Source: Thermoplasmatales archaeon BRNA1 (GTDB lineage Archaea; Thermoplasmatota; Thermoplasmata; Methanomassiliicoccales; Methanomethylophilaceae). From it: a stretch of DNA of 64,000 nucleotides. The DNA lies in contig CP002916.1 in assembly GCA_000350305.1 (NCBI GenBank), positions 1,178,001 to 1,242,000 of the forward strand. Reading direction: 5' to 3'. Made by a program: the position numbers and the translations under genes. This document shows positions 32,543 through 40,717 of the stretch, piece by piece; positions within the stretch are counted from its first letter, which is position 1, and every line of letters starts with the position of its first letter. Under the pieces are notes generated by a model. It was not told the DNA's origin, ran no database searches, and saw only the letters and a list, made by a program, of their open reading frames with translations.

Positions 32543-33793
32543 ATGTCCAGGGTGACCATACGCCAACGCGTGTTGCTCCACCTGTTGAGATTCTCATTCG
32601 ATGGGGACGAAAACAGGTTGTCCGTACCGTTCGATGTCACGCAGGACGGAATCGCCACAGTCGTGGGGATTACCCGTGCCCATGTGTCCCTTGTACTAAG
32701 GAAAGAGTTGGAGAAGGGAAACATCAGAACGTGGAGTGCACACACCGCAGGAAATCACAGCAAGAGGCTGGCCTACAGCCTGACCTCGATGGGCAGACAG
32801 GAGGCGTCCAATCTCAAGAAACAACTCGAATCCGACGGGATCGATCATGATTCCATACTCAACATCGACCGCTGCGACCCCGCCAACTGGTGGAGGACGC
32901 TGTCCGAAGAGGACAGAGACACATTCGGGAAGGCCTGTGTTCTCCGCAAGCCGATCAGCCGCTCCGAACTCCCCGAGACCAAGAAGATCAATCTGCCCAT
33001 GGACCGTGACGGGATGGTCATCCTGCCGAAGCCCGTCGGCCTGAGCTTCATCTCCTTCGCCTCTGAGGAAAGACGCAGGAGCTGGCATTCATGGGCGGCC
33101 GAGCACATCAAGTCGAAGGGACAGTCGGAATACCAGGAGATAATCTACCATCTGTCCAACAGCGGCAGGATGCGGGAGGCGTGCAGGTGGGCGGTCATCC
33201 ACAGCGAGGAGATCCTGCTCTCGCCCAGCGAACGCACGTACAGGGATATCAGCAAGCTTGTACCCGATGCGACCTGCATGAACGGTGTCCTCTCGCTCCA
33301 GGCGGAACTCGCCATCGAGACGGGGCGCACCACGGAGGCCAAGCATTACGCTTCGACCCTTATGGAGTTCGACGTCGGCAGGGGCACCACGCTCCTGGCG
33401 AGGGCGGAGCTAAGGGAGAGCCATCTGGAGTCGGCGACCAAGAACCTGGTCTCGGTGAAAGGGATGGACAGCACCCCGGACTACCTGATTACTTGTGCCG
33501 AATCCATGTTCGCACACGGCAACCTGGAGAAGGCATCCGAATATCTGGACGCCGCCAGGGACCGCCTGTACAGGTCTGGGGACAAGCACGACATGGACCG
33601 TCTGCTGGCGATGCGCGCATTGATATCCCACGCTTATGGGGACGACCCTACCGCCATCATGTACATCATGGATGCATCCAAGGCGTCCTCGGAATACCGC
33701 CGGAAAATGATGATCTCCAGCGCTATGAGTCTCTGCGAACTCTACGGACAGACTACCGGAAAGAACCTGATCAGTACACCGTGTTCTTTCTGA
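32543..33793 (+). CDS. winged-helix regulator with helical-repeat C-terminal domain
   Basis: 416 residues. Residues 1-90 form a winged helix (IRQRVLLHLLRF ... TQDGIATVVGITRAHVSLVLRKELEKGNI ... RRLAYSLTSMG-like wing). A linker with GMVILPKPVG follows. The last 240 residues are helical repeats of TPR character (SEYQEIIYHLSNSGRMREACRWA, EAKHYASTLMEF, NLEKASEYLDAARDRLY). No ATPase motif is present. It resembles archaeal wHTH-TPR regulators that sense through the repeat domain. Target genes unknown. Convergent overlap of 23 nt with pheS. Confidence 0.75.
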   Translation: MSRVTIRQRVLLHLLRFSFDGDENRLSVPFDVTQDGIATVVGITRAHVSLVLRKELEKGNIRTWSAHTAGNHSKRLAYSLTSMGRQEASNLKKQLESDGIDHDSILNIDRCDPANWWRTLSEEDRDTFGKACVLRKPISRSELPETKKINLPMDRDGMVILPKPVGLSFISFASEERRRSWHSWAAEHIKSKGQSEYQEIIYHLSNSGRMREACRWAVIHSEEILLSPSERTYRDISKLVPDATCMNGVLSLQAELAIETGRTTEAKHYASTLMEFDVGRGTTLLARAELRESHLESATKNLVSVKGMDSTPDYLITCAESMFAHGNLEKASEYLDAARDRLYRSGDKHDMDRLLAMRALISHAYGDDPTAIMYIMDASKASSEYRRKMMISSAMSLCELYGQTTGKNLISTPCSF

Positions 33794-35288
33794 GGAAGTC
33801 GATGTCCGCGATGTAAAGGTCGCGGATGTCCTTGATGTTCCACTTGAGCATCGCGAGCCTCTCGAAACCGAATCCCCATGCGAGCACAGGATACTTGACT
33901 CCGAAGGGAGCGAGGACCTCGGGGCGGAAGATTCCCGCCCCTCCCAGCTCCAGCCACTTGCCATTGAAGAATACCTCGAACTCCAGCGAGGGCTCGGTGT
34001 AGGGGAAGTAGCTGGGGCGTACGTGGATCTTGTCGAATCCCATGCGGGAGTAGAACTCGCGGATGATCGCGATGAGCATATCCAGGTTCGCGTTCTCATC
34101 GATGATAATTCCCTCGATCTGACTGAACTCGGGGAGATGGGTGGCGTCGATGCTCTCCTTGCGGAAGATCCTCGAGATGGAGAACGCCTTCTGGGGGGCG
34201 TCGGGGTGTGCCGCCAGGTAGCGGACAGACGAGCAGGTGCTGTGGGTCCTGAGGAGTGCCTGGGAGGCCTTCTCCACGGACCATTCGCCTCCCCATCCGG
34301 TGGAACCGGTGTCCCCTCCGTTGAGCTGGATCTCCTTGACCTTCTGCACGAGAGCGCAGTCCTTCAGATCGATCCTCTTGGGGTTGTCCAGGAAGAAGGT
34401 GTCCTGCATGTCCCTGGCGGGGTGGTCCTGGGGGATGAACAGACAGTCCATGTTCCAGAACGCGGGCTGCACGTACTCGGAGGTCATCTCGGTGAATCCC
34501 ATCTCGATAAACATCCTGCGGATGTCGTTACCCAGACGGGTCAGGGGGTTCTTCTTCGCCGCGTAGACTGCGGGGGCGAATGTGGTGTAATCGTATCTGC
34601 GGTAGTCGGTGTCGGCCCACTTGCCGCTCTGGATGAGCTCGTCGGTGACATCGGCGGTCTCCTCCCTCAGTTCGATGCCGGACCTGGCCGCGATTCTCCC
34701 TGCCTCGGTGAGTGCGACCTCCCTTGCGGTCTCCACGACATCCTTGATCATGCCCTTGCGGCCCTTCAGGTCCTTGATGACCTGGGCATCGGCCTCCCCC
34801 TCGGGAACCTGGGACTCGATCATCCTCGCTATGAGCGCCTCGTCGGGCATGGTCTCGCCGAGGGCCTTCTTTCCGTTGTCGATGAGAGTGAGGACCTTGG
34901 TCTCCCCTTCGTCCTGCATGGATGCGAGCTTCTTGCGCATCAGCCATCCGACGGCGATCTTGTCCTCTCCCGGGATTGCTGCGGCCAGTGCCTCGAGGGT
35001 GATCTTCCCGCCGGCCGCGTCTATGGCTTTGAGCGCCTTCCTCTCGGGGAGTCCCTTCCTGGACTCCTCCACGTCGGAGAGGGCGTAGAACTTCCTGGAC
35101 TCCTCTCTGATTGCCGCCAGGCCCTTGGACTGGAGCCAGGATGCGGAACCCATGATCTCGACCTCGAGGGAGAACTCCCCGGCCCCGATGAGCTGGGAAG
35201 GCGATGCCTTTCCGCCGACCTTGTCGAGTGCCAGAAGCAGTTTCTTCTCGTTGTAGCTGAGTCCTTTCAAGACCTCTTCCATGTCCAT
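33771..35288 (-). CDS. pheS: phenylalanyl-tRNA synthetase alpha subunit
   Basis: 505 residues. N-terminal winged-helix DNA/RNA-binding domains (about 1-180), then the class II catalytic core with motif 2 (SVRYLAAHPDAPQKAFSISRIFRKE) and motif 3 (LELGGAGIFRPEVLAPFG...PVLAWGFGFERLAML). The archaeal/eukaryotic long alpha chain is expected to pair with PheT, which is not in this window. It follows trpS by 5 nt. ATG 35288 has GGTGA upstream; 35282 is an alternative. Confidence 0.95.
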   Translation of the reverse strand: MDMEEVLKGLSYNEKKLLLALDKVGGKASPSQLIGAGEFSLEVEIMGSASWLQSKGLAAIREESRKFYALSDVEESRKGLPERKALKAIDAAGGKITLEALAAAIPGEDKIAVGWLMRKKLASMQDEGETKVLTLIDNGKKALGETMPDEALIARMIESQVPEGEADAQVIKDLKGRKGMIKDVVETAREVALTEAGRIAARSGIELREETADVTDELIQSGKWADTDYRRYDYTTFAPAVYAAKKNPLTRLGNDIRRMFIEMGFTEMTSEYVQPAFWNMDCLFIPQDHPARDMQDTFFLDNPKRIDLKDCALVQKVKEIQLNGGDTGSTGWGGEWSVEKASQALLRTHSTCSSVRYLAAHPDAPQKAFSISRIFRKESIDATHLPEFSQIEGIIIDENANLDMLIAIIREFYSRMGFDKIHVRPSYFPYTEPSLEFEVFFNGKWLELGGAGIFRPEVLAPFGVKYPVLAWGFGFERLAMLKWNIKDIRDLYIADIDFLRKNTVY

Positions 35289-35293
35289 TGTGA

Positions 35294-36415
35294 TCACCAT
35301 TTGAAGCCTTCGAAGGCCATCTTGTCCACCAGTTCTTTCGCTTCCTCCCTCTTGGCCTGGTGGTCCTCGAGGAACACGTTGATCTTCTGAGTGAGTGCTA
35401 CCTTGCACTCGCCGCACAGGATCTCCCCGCGGCGGCACTTGTCGGCCATCTCCTGGAGCTTGGCGTCGTCATGCTCGAAGAGGTAGTAGTTGTACTTGTA
35501 CACGGCACAGACCTCGGGGTTGCCGCCCTTCTCGCGCTGCTCCTCGATGCTGACACACCCTCCGGTGAACGCCCTTCCGACCTTCTTCTTCACCTGCTTG
35601 GGAGTATCGGTGGTGTAGATTGTGGCCATCTCGTCGGAAGAGGACATCTTGTCGCCTCCGCTCAGGCCGGGGCACATCTTGCAGTAGATGAGTGAGGGCT
35701 TGGGATATCCCATGCCGGGCGCCACGTCCCTGGTGACGCGGAAGTGGGGGTCCTGGTCGATGCCGCAGGGGATCATGACCTTGGTGGGCTTCCCCTCGAT
35801 GATCGTCGGGAGGAACGCCGGGGCGGACTCCATGGTTGTGAAGAATATGCGGCCGATGTTCGACTCTCCGGTGAATCCGAAGACCGCCTTGGCGGTGGAG
35901 AAGGTGACCTTCTTCGCGACCTCCAGCGCCAGGGGGTACAGGGTCTCGATGTTCTTCGTGTCGAGGATGATCTTCGTGGTATCGGGATCGAATCCGAGGG
36001 CGATGAAATCGAGGGCGTTCTCGTACGCCATGTTCCTGGTGTCGTGGAGGGTGAGGTCCTTGAACAGGAACTTCTCGTCATCGGTCATCTGGAAGAGCAT
36101 GGGCACCCTGAAGACGTCCTGGATCCACTTGTTGAAGATCCATGGCATCATGTGGCCGAGGTGGGTGTTCCCGGAGGGCCCCCTCCCGGTGTAGATGTAA
36201 AACCTGTTGCCCTTGTCGAAATCGTCCAGCAGCGGAATCATATCACGGTGGGAATAGAAGATGCCGCGCCTCAGCATGTAGTGGGGCTCCGCATACCTGG
36301 ATATGCGTTTGATGAAGGCATCATCGATGGGGGTGGTCCCGAACCTCTTCATGAGGACATCGTAATCGATGTCTCCGGTGACTTCCCAAGGCGTGACGAC
36401 GAAATCCTCTGCCAT
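35294..36415 (-). CDS. trpS: tryptophanyl-tRNA synthetase
   Basis: 373 residues, class I synthetase of the archaeal/eukaryotic subtype. HIGH counterpart THLGHMMPW at about 84, TrpRS marks MTDDEKFLFK and IPCGIDQDPHFRVTRDVA, and KMSKS counterpart DKMSSS near 255. A C-terminal region has cysteines CRRGEILCGECK that may bind a metal. First gene of the trpS-pheS unit. Confidence 0.95.
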   Translation of the reverse strand: MAEDFVVTPWEVTGDIDYDVLMKRFGTTPIDDAFIKRISRYAEPHYMLRRGIFYSHRDMIPLLDDFDKGNRFYIYTGRGPSGNTHLGHMMPWIFNKWIQDVFRVPMLFQMTDDEKFLFKDLTLHDTRNMAYENALDFIALGFDPDTTKIILDTKNIETLYPLALEVAKKVTFSTAKAVFGFTGESNIGRIFFTTMESAPAFLPTIIEGKPTKVMIPCGIDQDPHFRVTRDVAPGMGYPKPSLIYCKMCPGLSGGDKMSSSDEMATIYTTDTPKQVKKKVGRAFTGGCVSIEEQREKGGNPEVCAVYKYNYYLFEHDDAKLQEMADKCRRGEILCGECKVALTQKINVFLEDHQAKREEAKELVDKMAFEGFKW

Positions 36416-36500
36416 ACGTCAAGCGCGATATTCTGACGCCTATTATATTTATCGCGCGCGGGGACGGAAATATCTTTTAGTCGGGTGGAGATTCGGCATT

Positions 36501-36935
36501 ATGTTCAACATCCTCGGAGAGGAAGCCCTTTACCTCGATATCGCACCCGTGTTCGAAAAGAACCTTCTGGCACTTGTGAAAGACGACGAAAAGGGGATCA
36601 AATTCAAAGAGATCATGAAGAAGACCGATCTCTCCTTCATGCTCAACGCGGTCACCGAGGAGAGCTGCTTCATTTTCAAGGTCCCGGACGAGTGCGAGCC
36701 CGACGATATCCAGCTCATGGCCGATGTCATCATCGCGTCCCTGACCGAGTTCGGAAGGGCACCCGTCACCGTGGACGGGGCCGAGCAGAAGTACAGGATC
36801 ATCGTAAGCAACAACCACGAGCCCGAGCTCCTGGGCATTCACAAGACCCCCGGCATGTCGTCCATGGAGGTCTTCAAGCCCATCATCGAGGGCTGGACCG
36901 CCCCCGGACGCTACAACACGCACTTCGACAACTGA
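36501..36935 (+). CDS. conserved-looking protein, unrecognised
   Basis: 144 residues, acidic, mixed alpha/beta (FNILGEEALYLDIAPVFEKNL ... ESCFIFKVPDECEPDDIQLMADVII ... KYRIIVSNNHEPELLG). No signal peptide, membrane segment or cysteine cluster. GGTGGAG lies upstream of ATG 36501. It stands alone between trpS (divergent) and a convergent membrane-protein gene whose stop is 2 nt away. Codon use matches neighbours, so it is probably real. Confidence 0.65.
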   Translation: MFNILGEEALYLDIAPVFEKNLLALVKDDEKGIKFKEIMKKTDLSFMLNAVTEESCFIFKVPDECEPDDIQLMADVIIASLTEFGRAPVTVDGAEQKYRIIVSNNHEPELLGIHKTPGMSSMEVFKPIIEGWTAPGRYNTHFDN

Positions 36936-36937
36936 GA

Positions 36938-38050
36938 TCAGTTGTTCTTCCTGCGCTTTATCCCGACGGTGATGGCGGAGAGGTCCCCCTCGTCCCTGGC
37001 CGGCACCCCGGGGTAGGTCTCCGCCCTGGCATCGTCGTCCCTAAGGCTGACCAGCAGCGGGACGGGCATGAAAAGCTTCCACTTCTTGGAGACGTCCGAC
37101 ACGGTGGTGGCCTCCATCGAGTAGTAATAGATGAGCGAGGTCAGGAGGATGACCGCGAAGATCATCGCTGCGGACATCCCGATGAACATCACGACTGCAC
37201 CAGTGTCCTTGGAGGTACCGATGGCCATGAAGACGAACACCAGTGCCGCGAAGACGGGGACCGCCATCCTCTGGATGGTGGACACGACTCCGTTGTATAT
37301 CTTGAAGTCGCGGAAGTTGGTGCCGATCCTCGCGTTCATGGAGCGGAAGATCGAGAAGGGCATCACGACGACCGGGACGTACAGCATTATGGTGAAGACG
37401 AACAGGGACGATTCGGTGATGGAGTATGTGCTCTCGTTTGATATGTCAACGAATGCCGGATTGAGCGAGACGTAGATCCAGAAGAACATGCCGATCATCA
37501 TGGAGAGGGCTACGGTGCTCCACAGGTCCTTCCAGGGGAACTTCTTGCCCACCTGGTTCATGTCCACCTGGATGTTCCTTGTGTCGAGGTCCGGCGGGAT
37601 GGAGAATATGAATGCGATGATGCGGTCGCGCAGTGCGGGCTTCTCCTTCACGTTGACGTAACGGACGGAATAGAGGACCTTGTAGAACACGAACCTCTGG
37701 AGAGCATCCACGACGCAGGCGACCCCTCCGGCACCGAAGGCGATGAAGAGGATGATCAGGATGTACGTGATCTCCCTCGTCACAAGATACACCGCTATGG
37801 TGAACACGGCGATCAGGACGATGGCGACGATGTTCTTGCGGTAGAGGGTATAGATGAACCCCACCGCCGCGAAGGGCAGGGAGAGGAAGGCCTCCATGAT
37901 CCCGTAGATGACGATGGCGGCAACGCAGGCGGCGAGGGCGAGCAGCCACAGGACTATCGCCCATGTGTCGAACGGACGGACTATGGACAGTCCGGCGGGC
38001 AGGCTGTCTGCCCAGAAGCTGTGTTTTCCTCCCTCTTCGATGCGCATCAT
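36938..38050 (-). CDS. polytopic membrane protein, unrecognised
   Basis: About 370 residues with roughly eight hydrophobic segments: four between 20 and 120, and four between 180 and 310. A cytoplasmic-looking loop lies between the two blocks (about 120-175, RDRIIAFIFSIPPDLDTRNIQ). Tail rich in Asp and Arg. ATG 38050 overlaps the stop of the upstream gene in ATGA fashion; ATG 38065 is an alternative. I recognise no transporter signature. Coupling to the small soluble protein upstream suggests a two-part system. Confidence 0.7.
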   Translation of the reverse strand: MMRIEEGGKHSFWADSLPAGLSIVRPFDTWAIVLWLLALAACVAAIVIYGIMEAFLSLPFAAVGFIYTLYRKNIVAIVLIAVFTIAVYLVTREITYILIILFIAFGAGGVACVVDALQRFVFYKVLYSVRYVNVKEKPALRDRIIAFIFSIPPDLDTRNIQVDMNQVGKKFPWKDLWSTVALSMMIGMFFWIYVSLNPAFVDISNESTYSITESSLFVFTIMLYVPVVVMPFSIFRSMNARIGTNFRDFKIYNGVVSTIQRMAVPVFAALVFVFMAIGTSKDTGAVVMFIGMSAAMIFAVILLTSLIYYYSMEATTVSDVSKKWKLFMPVPLLVSLRDDDARAETYPGVPARDEGDLSAITVGIKRRKNN

Positions 38051-38391
38051 TTGGAATCGGTCCATGCCTTGACGGACACCGTGGCCTTGTCGCCGGGCGT
38101 GATCGCGATGATCAGACCCATGTCGGTGCTGTCCTTTGTGTCGACGGGGCCCACTACTTCGTCTGTGACCTGGATCTTGTCCGCCGCCATCGAACTGTTG
38201 GGGTATGCGATGGCCACGTCCACGGGATTGTCAGAGACAACGTGGACGCGGAGCTTGCGGTTCCTTTTCACATCGAATCCGAAAGTGACGATGTTGAGGT
38301 AGCCGGTCCCGGTGCAGTTGGTGTAATCCACCTCGCCGATGCGGATGTCCGACTGCTCAAACACAGTCTCTTCTTTCGAAAAGAGTCCCAT
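38047..38391 (-). CDS. small beta-rich protein, unrecognised
   Basis: 114 residues, mostly beta strands (IRIGEVDYTNCTGTGYLNIV, KLRVHVVSDNPVDVAIAYPNSS, MGLIIAITPGDKATVSVKAW). No signal peptide; the N terminus is MGLFSKEETVFEQ. Its stop overlaps the start of a polytopic membrane protein, so the two are probably made together. The fold could be a jelly-roll or Ig-like sandwich, but this is a guess from strand pattern. Confidence 0.65.
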   Translation of the reverse strand: MGLFSKEETVFEQSDIRIGEVDYTNCTGTGYLNIVTFGFDVKRNRKLRVHVVSDNPVDVAIAYPNSSMAADKIQVTDEVVGPVDTKDSTDMGLIIAITPGDKATVSVKAWTDSK

Positions 38392-38481
38392 CGTTCCCCT
38401 ATACGCGCACGTGAATAAAGAATCTTCGAGTACGTTTCGGACAATAAGCGGAAATGCCGACGGAAACCCCGACAGAAAGGC

Positions 38482-39993
38482 TCAGAGCTGGAGCCCGCCG
38501 AGGTCGGTGGAGTACTTCCACATCCTCGGATAGTGGCCTGGCTCCATGAGGACGCGGGTGACCTTCACGGCCACTCCCTGCTCTGCCGACATAAGCTTCT
38601 CGGAGGACATCTGCATCTGCCCGAGTCCCACCAGCTCGCCCCTGGCAGTCATGAGGGCCACCAAGGCGTTCTTGCGGATCTCGGGATCGAGCATGTGCAC
38701 CCCCTTCACCGAGAGGTCCGCACCGTGGCAGACCGCATCGACTGCGGTGGCCTTGACTATTATCCACGGAAGGGGCTCGACGAGCATCTCCATGGGGCGG
38801 ATCATGCCCCTCAGCCAATCGCCGTGTCCCTCCTGCTGCCAGAACACGTAGGCGTCGGTGAGGTCCTGCAGGGTGACTGCCGAATCCTCCTTCAGACGGC
38901 CGGAGCGGGACCTCCTCAGCTCGGTCATGGATGCACCGCAGAGAAGCATCTCACCGATGTCGATGCAAAGGGTCCTAACATATGTGCCGGCGTCGCAGGA
39001 AATGCGGAAAAGGACATCGCGCCCGTTTATCTCCAGGACCTCGAGCTCCCTGACCCTCCTGATCCTGAGCTGGCGCTTGACGGCCGAGCGGACCGGGGGG
39101 AGCTGGTAGATCCTGCCGACGAACTTCGACATCGCTTCGCGGATCTGCTTCTCAGAGCGGTCGGCGTGCAGCCTCATCAGGCAGATGTACTCCTTATCGG
39201 AGGACAGGACGATGTCTGTGAGGCGGACGGCCTTGCCGGTGCATATCGGAAGGACACCGCTGACGTAGGGGTCGAGGGTGCCTCCGTGCCCGACGCTGTC
39301 CATGTGAATCGCGGATTTCACCCAGGCGGTCGCCTGGTGGGAGGTGGGCCCCGAGGGCTTGTCGAGGGCGATGACGCCGGCCTGGAGGAGCTCGCCTATG
39401 GAACGGTCGGAAGGACGCTTGCCCCAGCGGTCGGGAATGGCCTTGGGGTCTTTCACCAACATCGATCGTATGCGGACGGCGTCCAGGATCTTCTGGAGGA
39501 CCTCCTCGGGCGTCAGGTTGTCGGTGTTGATCACCATGTCGTAGACGCTCAGGTCCTTGATGTCGATGTTGTAGTACTTCATGTAGCGCTTGGCCTCGGA
39601 CTCCTGGCGCTCGATCGTCTCCGCGACCGCCTTCTCCAGGTCCTTGCCTTCTCTCCCCCCGATTCTGCTCATGCGGACCTCCGGGCTCGCGTCGAGATAG
39701 ATGCGGAGCGCGGGGATGTTGTTCCTCGTGAGCATATAGGCCGAGAGGCGGGATTCCAAAATGATGTCGGGGGTCTGACGTGCGGTCTCGACGATGCGTG
39801 CGTCGATACCCTCGTCGATGGAAGGGTCCTTCTCGGCGAGCTCCCCCAGCTCGCCGAGGGTCATCCCCTTCTCCGCGGCAAGGTCCCTGAAGACCTGACC
39901 GAAGACGACCGCCTTCAGTCCGAGCTCCTGGGACAGCTTGCCGCAGACCGTGGTCTTCCCGGAACCGGGAGGACCACTGATTGTTATCCTCAT
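38482..39993 (-). CDS. cmk-truB: fusion of cytidylate kinase and Cbf5/TruB pseudouridine synthase
   Basis: 503 residues in one uninterrupted frame. Residues 1-177 are archaeal cytidylate kinase: P-loop ISGPPGSGKTT at 5-15, then SRLSAYML, DASPEVRMSRIGGREGKD. Residues 178-503 are Cbf5: RSIGELLQAGVIALDKPSGPTSHQ, the catalytic aspartate in HGGTLDPYVSGVLPI, YRTLC-type YVRTLCIDIGE, and a C-terminal PUA domain (IIVKATAVDAVCHGADLSVKG). Cbf5 is the H/ACA RNP enzyme and can also modify tRNA U55. An internal ATG (39462) matches where separate Cbf5 would start but has no Shine-Dalgarno sequence and no stop precedes it. Overlaps the upstream gene by ATGA. Confidence 0.88.
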   Translation of the reverse strand: MRITISGPPGSGKTTVCGKLSQELGLKAVVFGQVFRDLAAEKGMTLGELGELAEKDPSIDEGIDARIVETARQTPDIILESRLSAYMLTRNNIPALRIYLDASPEVRMSRIGGREGKDLEKAVAETIERQESEAKRYMKYYNIDIKDLSVYDMVINTDNLTPEEVLQKILDAVRIRSMLVKDPKAIPDRWGKRPSDRSIGELLQAGVIALDKPSGPTSHQATAWVKSAIHMDSVGHGGTLDPYVSGVLPICTGKAVRLTDIVLSSDKEYICLMRLHADRSEKQIREAMSKFVGRIYQLPPVRSAVKRQLRIRRVRELEVLEINGRDVLFRISCDAGTYVRTLCIDIGEMLLCGASMTELRRSRSGRLKEDSAVTLQDLTDAYVFWQQEGHGDWLRGMIRPMEMLVEPLPWIIVKATAVDAVCHGADLSVKGVHMLDPEIRKNALVALMTARGELVGLGQMQMSSEKLMSAEQGVAVKVTRVLMEPGHYPRMWKYSTDLGGLQL

Positions 39994-40715
39994 ATCTTCT
40001 CTTTCCTTGCCGCAGACTGCTCCTCGGCGTCGAGCTGCTTGAGCTTGCGGCCGAGCAGGATGTACTGCATGAGCTTGTTCTCCAGCTGTCCGATGGGGAG
40101 GCTGATCAGGGTGTAGATGATGATCCAGGAGGGCATGAACCAGACGTTGTTGTACAGGTTCGCGGTTCCCCAGGGGAGATCTATGACCAGATTGGCCGGG
40201 TCCCCGAGGTCCCCGTTGTGGATGGAGTTGATGAAGTACCATACCCATGCGTAGATGGGGATGATGACGACCATTGTGATGGGCATCGACTTCATCTGCT
40301 GGGCGGACATCTCCATGGATGCCTGCGTCATGACCATCTGCTGCTCCTGCAGCTTCTTCATCTTGTAGAGGTTGTTCTCGGTGCGTGCTTTGCGCATCTC
40401 CTCCTGGAACTGCCTCTGGATGTGCTGTGTGCGGGCCATCTTAATGGCATCGGTCAGGAAGGACCTGATCACCGTGCTGAGGGTGATCATGATCAGACCA
40501 CCGATGACCAGGGTCAGTACGGGATTGTCGCCGCCGAAGTCGATGACGTGGAACACCACGTCAAGGGCTTTTCCGATCTGCTCCCTAAACTGCATGACGA
40601 CCATCATGATGAGGAGCACGAACAGCATGGCGATCATGGTGCCTTTCGGCATCGGCTGCATCGCCTGCTGCTGTTGCAGGTCCCTCATCGCCTGTGGACT
40701 TCCCGGGTTAGGCAT
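39990..40715 (-). CDS. DUF106 / EMC3-like member of the Oxa1-YidC-Get1 superfamily
   Basis: 241 residues. Cytoplasmic N terminus rich in Gln and Met, a membrane segment at about 28-44, a second at 67-83, then a charged coiled coil (ARTQHIQRQFQEEMRKARTENNLYKMKKLQEQQM) and a membrane region with PITMVVIIPIYAWVWYFI and a final helix near 205-225. This is the three-helix plus coiled-coil design of archaeal Oxa1-like insertases. Its place directly after secY supports a role in membrane protein insertion. Confidence 0.88.
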   Translation of the reverse strand: MPNPGSPQAMRDLQQQQAMQPMPKGTMIAMLFVLLIMMVVMQFREQIGKALDVVFHVIDFGGDNPVLTLVIGGLIMITLSTVIRSFLTDAIKMARTQHIQRQFQEEMRKARTENNLYKMKKLQEQQMVMTQASMEMSAQQMKSMPITMVVIIPIYAWVWYFINSIHNGDLGDPANLVIDLPWGTANLYNNVWFMPSWIIIYTLISLPIGQLENKLMQYILLGRKLKQLDAEEQSAARKEKI

Positions 40716-40717
40716 CT

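Noticed and set aside
39462-39993. Separate cmk and cbf5 genes
   Set aside because: No stop codon separates the domains and the internal ATG lacks a Shine-Dalgarno sequence, so I call one fused gene.
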